Source: Parabacteroides sp. PH5-46
GTDB taxonomy: Bacteria; Bacteroidota; Bacteroidia; Bacteroidales; Tannerellaceae
Length of the DNA: 64,000 nucleotides
Assembly: GCF_029892785.1 (NCBI RefSeq)
Contig: NZ_JARXXA010000007.1
Location: 1 to 64,000 of the forward strand
Direction of reading: 5' to 3'
In this document: piece after piece, positions 62,003 to 64,000 of the stretch
How the letters are laid out: every line of letters starts with the position of its first letter
How positions within the stretch are numbered: the stretch's first letter is position 1
Notes under the pieces: model-generated
The model's input: the letters and a program-made list of their open reading frames with translations, nothing else
What the model was told of the DNA's origin: nothing
Databases searched by the model: none
Program-made: the position numbers and the translations under genes

Positions 62003-63256
62003 TTAAGGTACTAATTTATGTTTCCTAAATACTTTATGAATAGCTTCCAGTGCATAATCCAATTGCTCTTGCGTATGAGTAGCCATCAACGAGAAGCGGA
62101 TTAGAGTATCATCCGGAGCAACAGCCGGAGATACAACCGGATTCACAAAGATTCCCGCGTCAAACAATTCACGGACAATAAGGAATGTCAGGTCATTATT
62201 ACGTATAAATAACGGAATAATAGGAGTAGATGTATTTCCTATCTCACATCCGATATTACGGAAGCCATCCAATGCATAGTTGGTCAACTTCCACAGATGC
62301 TCAATACGTTCCGGTTCATTCAACATAATATCCAAAGAAGCATTCACTGCAGCAGTAGCTGCCGGTGTATTACTTGCGCTGAAAATATATGAACGAGAAT
62401 TATGGCGGAGATAGTTGATAGTATCCTTGTCTGAAGCGATAAACCCTCCGATAGATGCGAAAGACTTACTGAAAGTTCCCATGATAAGGTCAACGTCTTG
62501 TGAAACCCCAAAATGGTTACAGGTACCGCGTCCTTGTTTTCCCAGAACCCCAATACCATGCGCTTCATCAACCATGATGCTGGCATTGTATTTTTTACTC
62601 AAGGCTACAATTTCAGGGAGGTTTGCAACGTCACCTTCCATACTGAATACACCATCTATAACGATTAGCTTCACCTTGTCCGGCTCGCACTTCTGGAGTT
62701 GTTTTTCCAGAGACTCCATATCGTTATGTTTGAATTTCAGCTTTGTGGAATAAGATAGTCTGTGTCCTTCAATAATAGATGCGTGATCCAATTCATCCCA
62801 TAAGATATAGTCTTCACGTCCGGTAAGGCAAGAAACAACGCCTAAGTTAACCTGAAAACCGGTAGAATACACAATTGCATCTTCCTTTCCTACAAAATCA
62901 GCCAGCCGTTCTTCAAGCTGCACATGTAAGTCCAGAGTTCCATTGAGGAAACGAGAACCGGCACAGCCTGTTCCATACTTCCTGGTAGCTTCAATGGCAG
63001 CTTCTTTTACTTTCGGATGGTTGGTTAATCCCAGGTAGGAATTTGATCCAAACATCAAAACTTTTTTCCCACTGATCTGGACTTCTGTATCCTGATCGCT
63101 TTCAATCATGCGAAAATAAGGATATATTCCTGCAGCCATAGCTTTCTGCGGAGCATCATACTTGGCTAGTTTCTCTTGTAAAAGTTTCATATTATCAGAA
63201 GAGACTAATTCCTTCGCTTGTTTATTTTTTATCAAAGAGTTCGGATTCGTTATCAT
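62003..63256 (-). CDS. spt: Serine palmitoyltransferase-like alpha-oxoamine synthase
   Basis: A 417-residue PLP-dependent enzyme of the KBL/BioF/SPT group: FGSNSYLGLTNHPKV, GTGCAGSRFLNGTLDLHVQL, DELDHASIIEGHRLS, VDEAHGIGVLGKQGRG and the PLP Lys in GTFSKSFASIGGF (about residue 264). The close match to the Bacteroides sphingolipid enzyme favours serine palmitoyltransferase over glycine C-acetyltransferase. A -7 box TACTTTTG (63292-63299, minus strand) precedes it. The start may instead be the ATG at 63190 (MKLLQEKLAKYDAPQ). Confidence 0.85.
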   Translation of the reverse strand: MITNPNSLIKNKQAKELVSSDNMKLLQEKLAKYDAPQKAMAAGIYPYFRMIESDQDTEVQISGKKVLMFGSNSYLGLTNHPKVKEAAIEATRKYGTGCAGSRFLNGTLDLHVQLEERLADFVGKEDAIVYSTGFQVNLGVVSCLTGREDYILWDELDHASIIEGHRLSYSTKLKFKHNDMESLEKQLQKCEPDKVKLIVIDGVFSMEGDVANLPEIVALSKKYNASIMVDEAHGIGVLGKQGRGTCNHFGVSQDVDLIMGTFSKSFASIGGFIASDKDTINYLRHNSRSYIFSASNTPAATAAVNASLDIMLNEPERIEHLWKLTNYALDGFRNIGCEIGNTSTPIIPLFIRNNDLTFLIVRELFDAGIFVNPVVSPAVAPDDTLIRFSLMATHTQEQLDYALEAIHKVFRKHKLVP

Positions 63257-63351
63257 ATAAATAAATAATTTGATCGGGTAAATCCAGCCGCAAAAGTAGT
63301 AAAAAAATCACTTATAGTAGTTGATATGCTTTAAAAGTTTCGTAAAAGCAT

Positions 63352-63359
63352 TATTTTTG
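63352..63359 (+). promoter_or_regulatory. -7 box (TATTTTTG) of lipid kinase gene
   Basis: A TAnnTTTG match 42 bp before the ATG at 63402. Confidence 0.5.
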
Positions 63360-63401
63360 TTACTTTTATTGTCAAACATTAAAGGAAATACCCTTAGTAA
63401 G

Positions 63402-64000
63402 ATGAGTAATAATTGTGATGTTCAAGCGATAATCAACCCGATATCCGGTGTTGGTTCCAAACGTAAGATTCCGCAGATGATAGAAGAGGCTTGTGCTAAG
63501 GGGGGATATTCCCTTTGTATTTCTTTTACCGAATATGCCGGACATGCGAGTGAACTGACAAAGCAAGCGATAGAAAACGGCGTTAAACTAATTATAGCTG
63601 TTGGCGGAGACGGTACCGTAAACGAAGTGGCCAAGTCGATGATACATTCGGATGCTATTTTAGGTATAATACCTAAAGGCTCAGGGAACGGTCTGGCGCG
63701 TGAATTGCATATACCGATGGATACCAAGCGCGCCTTGGAGATGATCACAAAAGCAAATATCACAACTATTGATTGTTGCAAAGCTAACGACCGGGTTTTC
63801 TTCACTACCTGTGGTGTCGGGTTTGATGCAGCAGTAAGCAAAAAATTCGCCCGGGAGAAGCGGAGAGGCTCTATAACATATGTAAAAAACATCCTGGACG
63901 AATATCTCAGTTACCAACCCGAAGTCTATGAACTACAGTTTGATGATCAGTCTATCAAGGAAAAAGCCTTTCTGGTAGCCTGTGCCAATGCTTCACAGTA
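63402..64000 (+). CDS. Diacylglycerol kinase family lipid kinase (partial)
   Basis: The frame is open from ATG 63402 to the window end, 199 codons without a stop. It starts MSNNCDVQAIINPISGVGSK, with the DAGK motif VGGDGTVNEVAK (about residues 66-77) and IIPKGSGNGLARELHIP (about 88-104). The family phosphorylates diacylglycerol, sphingosine or related lipids. Its divergent neighbour is the SPT-like gene, so a sphingolipid substrate is possible but not shown. The C-terminus is outside the window. Confidence 0.9.
   Translation, partial: MSNNCDVQAIINPISGVGSKRKIPQMIEEACAKGGYSLCISFTEYAGHASELTKQAIENGVKLIIAVGGDGTVNEVAKSMIHSDAILGIIPKGSGNGLARELHIPMDTKRALEMITKANITTIDCCKANDRVFFTTCGVGFDAAVSKKFAREKRRGSITYVKNILDEYLSYQPEVYELQFDDQSIKEKAFLVACANASQ

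Overview
The window is Bacteroidales DNA (Bacteroides/Parabacteroides type). The evidence is the many Bacteroidetes -7 boxes (TAnnTTTG), the CTnDOT-family integrases, RteC/MobAB/BfmA mobility genes, a gldH lipoprotein gene, a serine-palmitoyltransferase-like gene and the purH-mreBCD-mrdA-rodA order. The genus cannot be fixed from the sequence alone. Positions 1 to about 48,650 are accessory DNA; the rest is core chromosome, entered through a tRNA-Phe gene (48634-48706, minus strand).

The accessory part reads as a tandem array of three integrative elements stacked at the 3' end of tRNA-Phe. Direct copies of the tRNA 3' end lie at about 2570-2591, 17020-17036 and 48630-48651, and each has a tyrosine integrase gene immediately to its left. 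Element E3 (1-2591, partial) shows only its integrase end: two small helix-turn-helix proteins, an integrase and a decayed helix-turn-helix gene. E2 (2592-17036) is a mobilizable element. It carries a three-gene hipBST toxin-antitoxin operon, a PhzF/nitroreductase/AraC/PhzF cluster, a frameshifted rteC-like gene, BfmA/DUF5712 mobilization genes, helix-turn-helix and DUF3876 genes, an unrecognised overlapping three-gene cassette (12669-15329) and an integrase. E1 (17037-48651) carries a DUF4143 ATPase with paired operator palindromes, a Wadjet (jetABCD) operon directly behind an ABC-three-component operon (metallo-beta-lactamase fold protein, trypsin-like protease, middle component, ABC ATPase), and traD/traA/DUF3408 and mobAB genes. 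It has no coupling protein or other transfer genes. It also carries rteC, a small-molecule cargo block (MFS transporter, methyltransferase, DUF1349 lipoprotein, LuxR, HxlR, quinone-reductase-like flavoprotein, DHFR-like reductase), and an HTH-HTH-GNAT-integrase end.

Decay is plain inside the elements: an internally deleted helix-turn-helix gene (98-211), a frameshifted rteC-like gene (7961-8600), an in-frame stop that shortens bfmA, an AbiEi-like antitoxin remnant (18527-18820), a metallophosphoesterase remnant with a Trp-to-stop change (32656-32960), and a TetR-type operator with no TetR gene beside it.

The core region holds a secreted GH36 alpha-galactosidase, IMP dehydrogenase, purH, the cell-elongation cluster mreB-mreC-mreD-mrdA-rodA, gldH, ricT, a serine-palmitoyltransferase-like enzyme and the start of a diacylglycerol-kinase-family gene that runs off the end. 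The best candidate for an undescribed system is the three-gene cassette in E2; the linked ABC-3C and Wadjet operons form a 12-kb one-direction defence block in E1.
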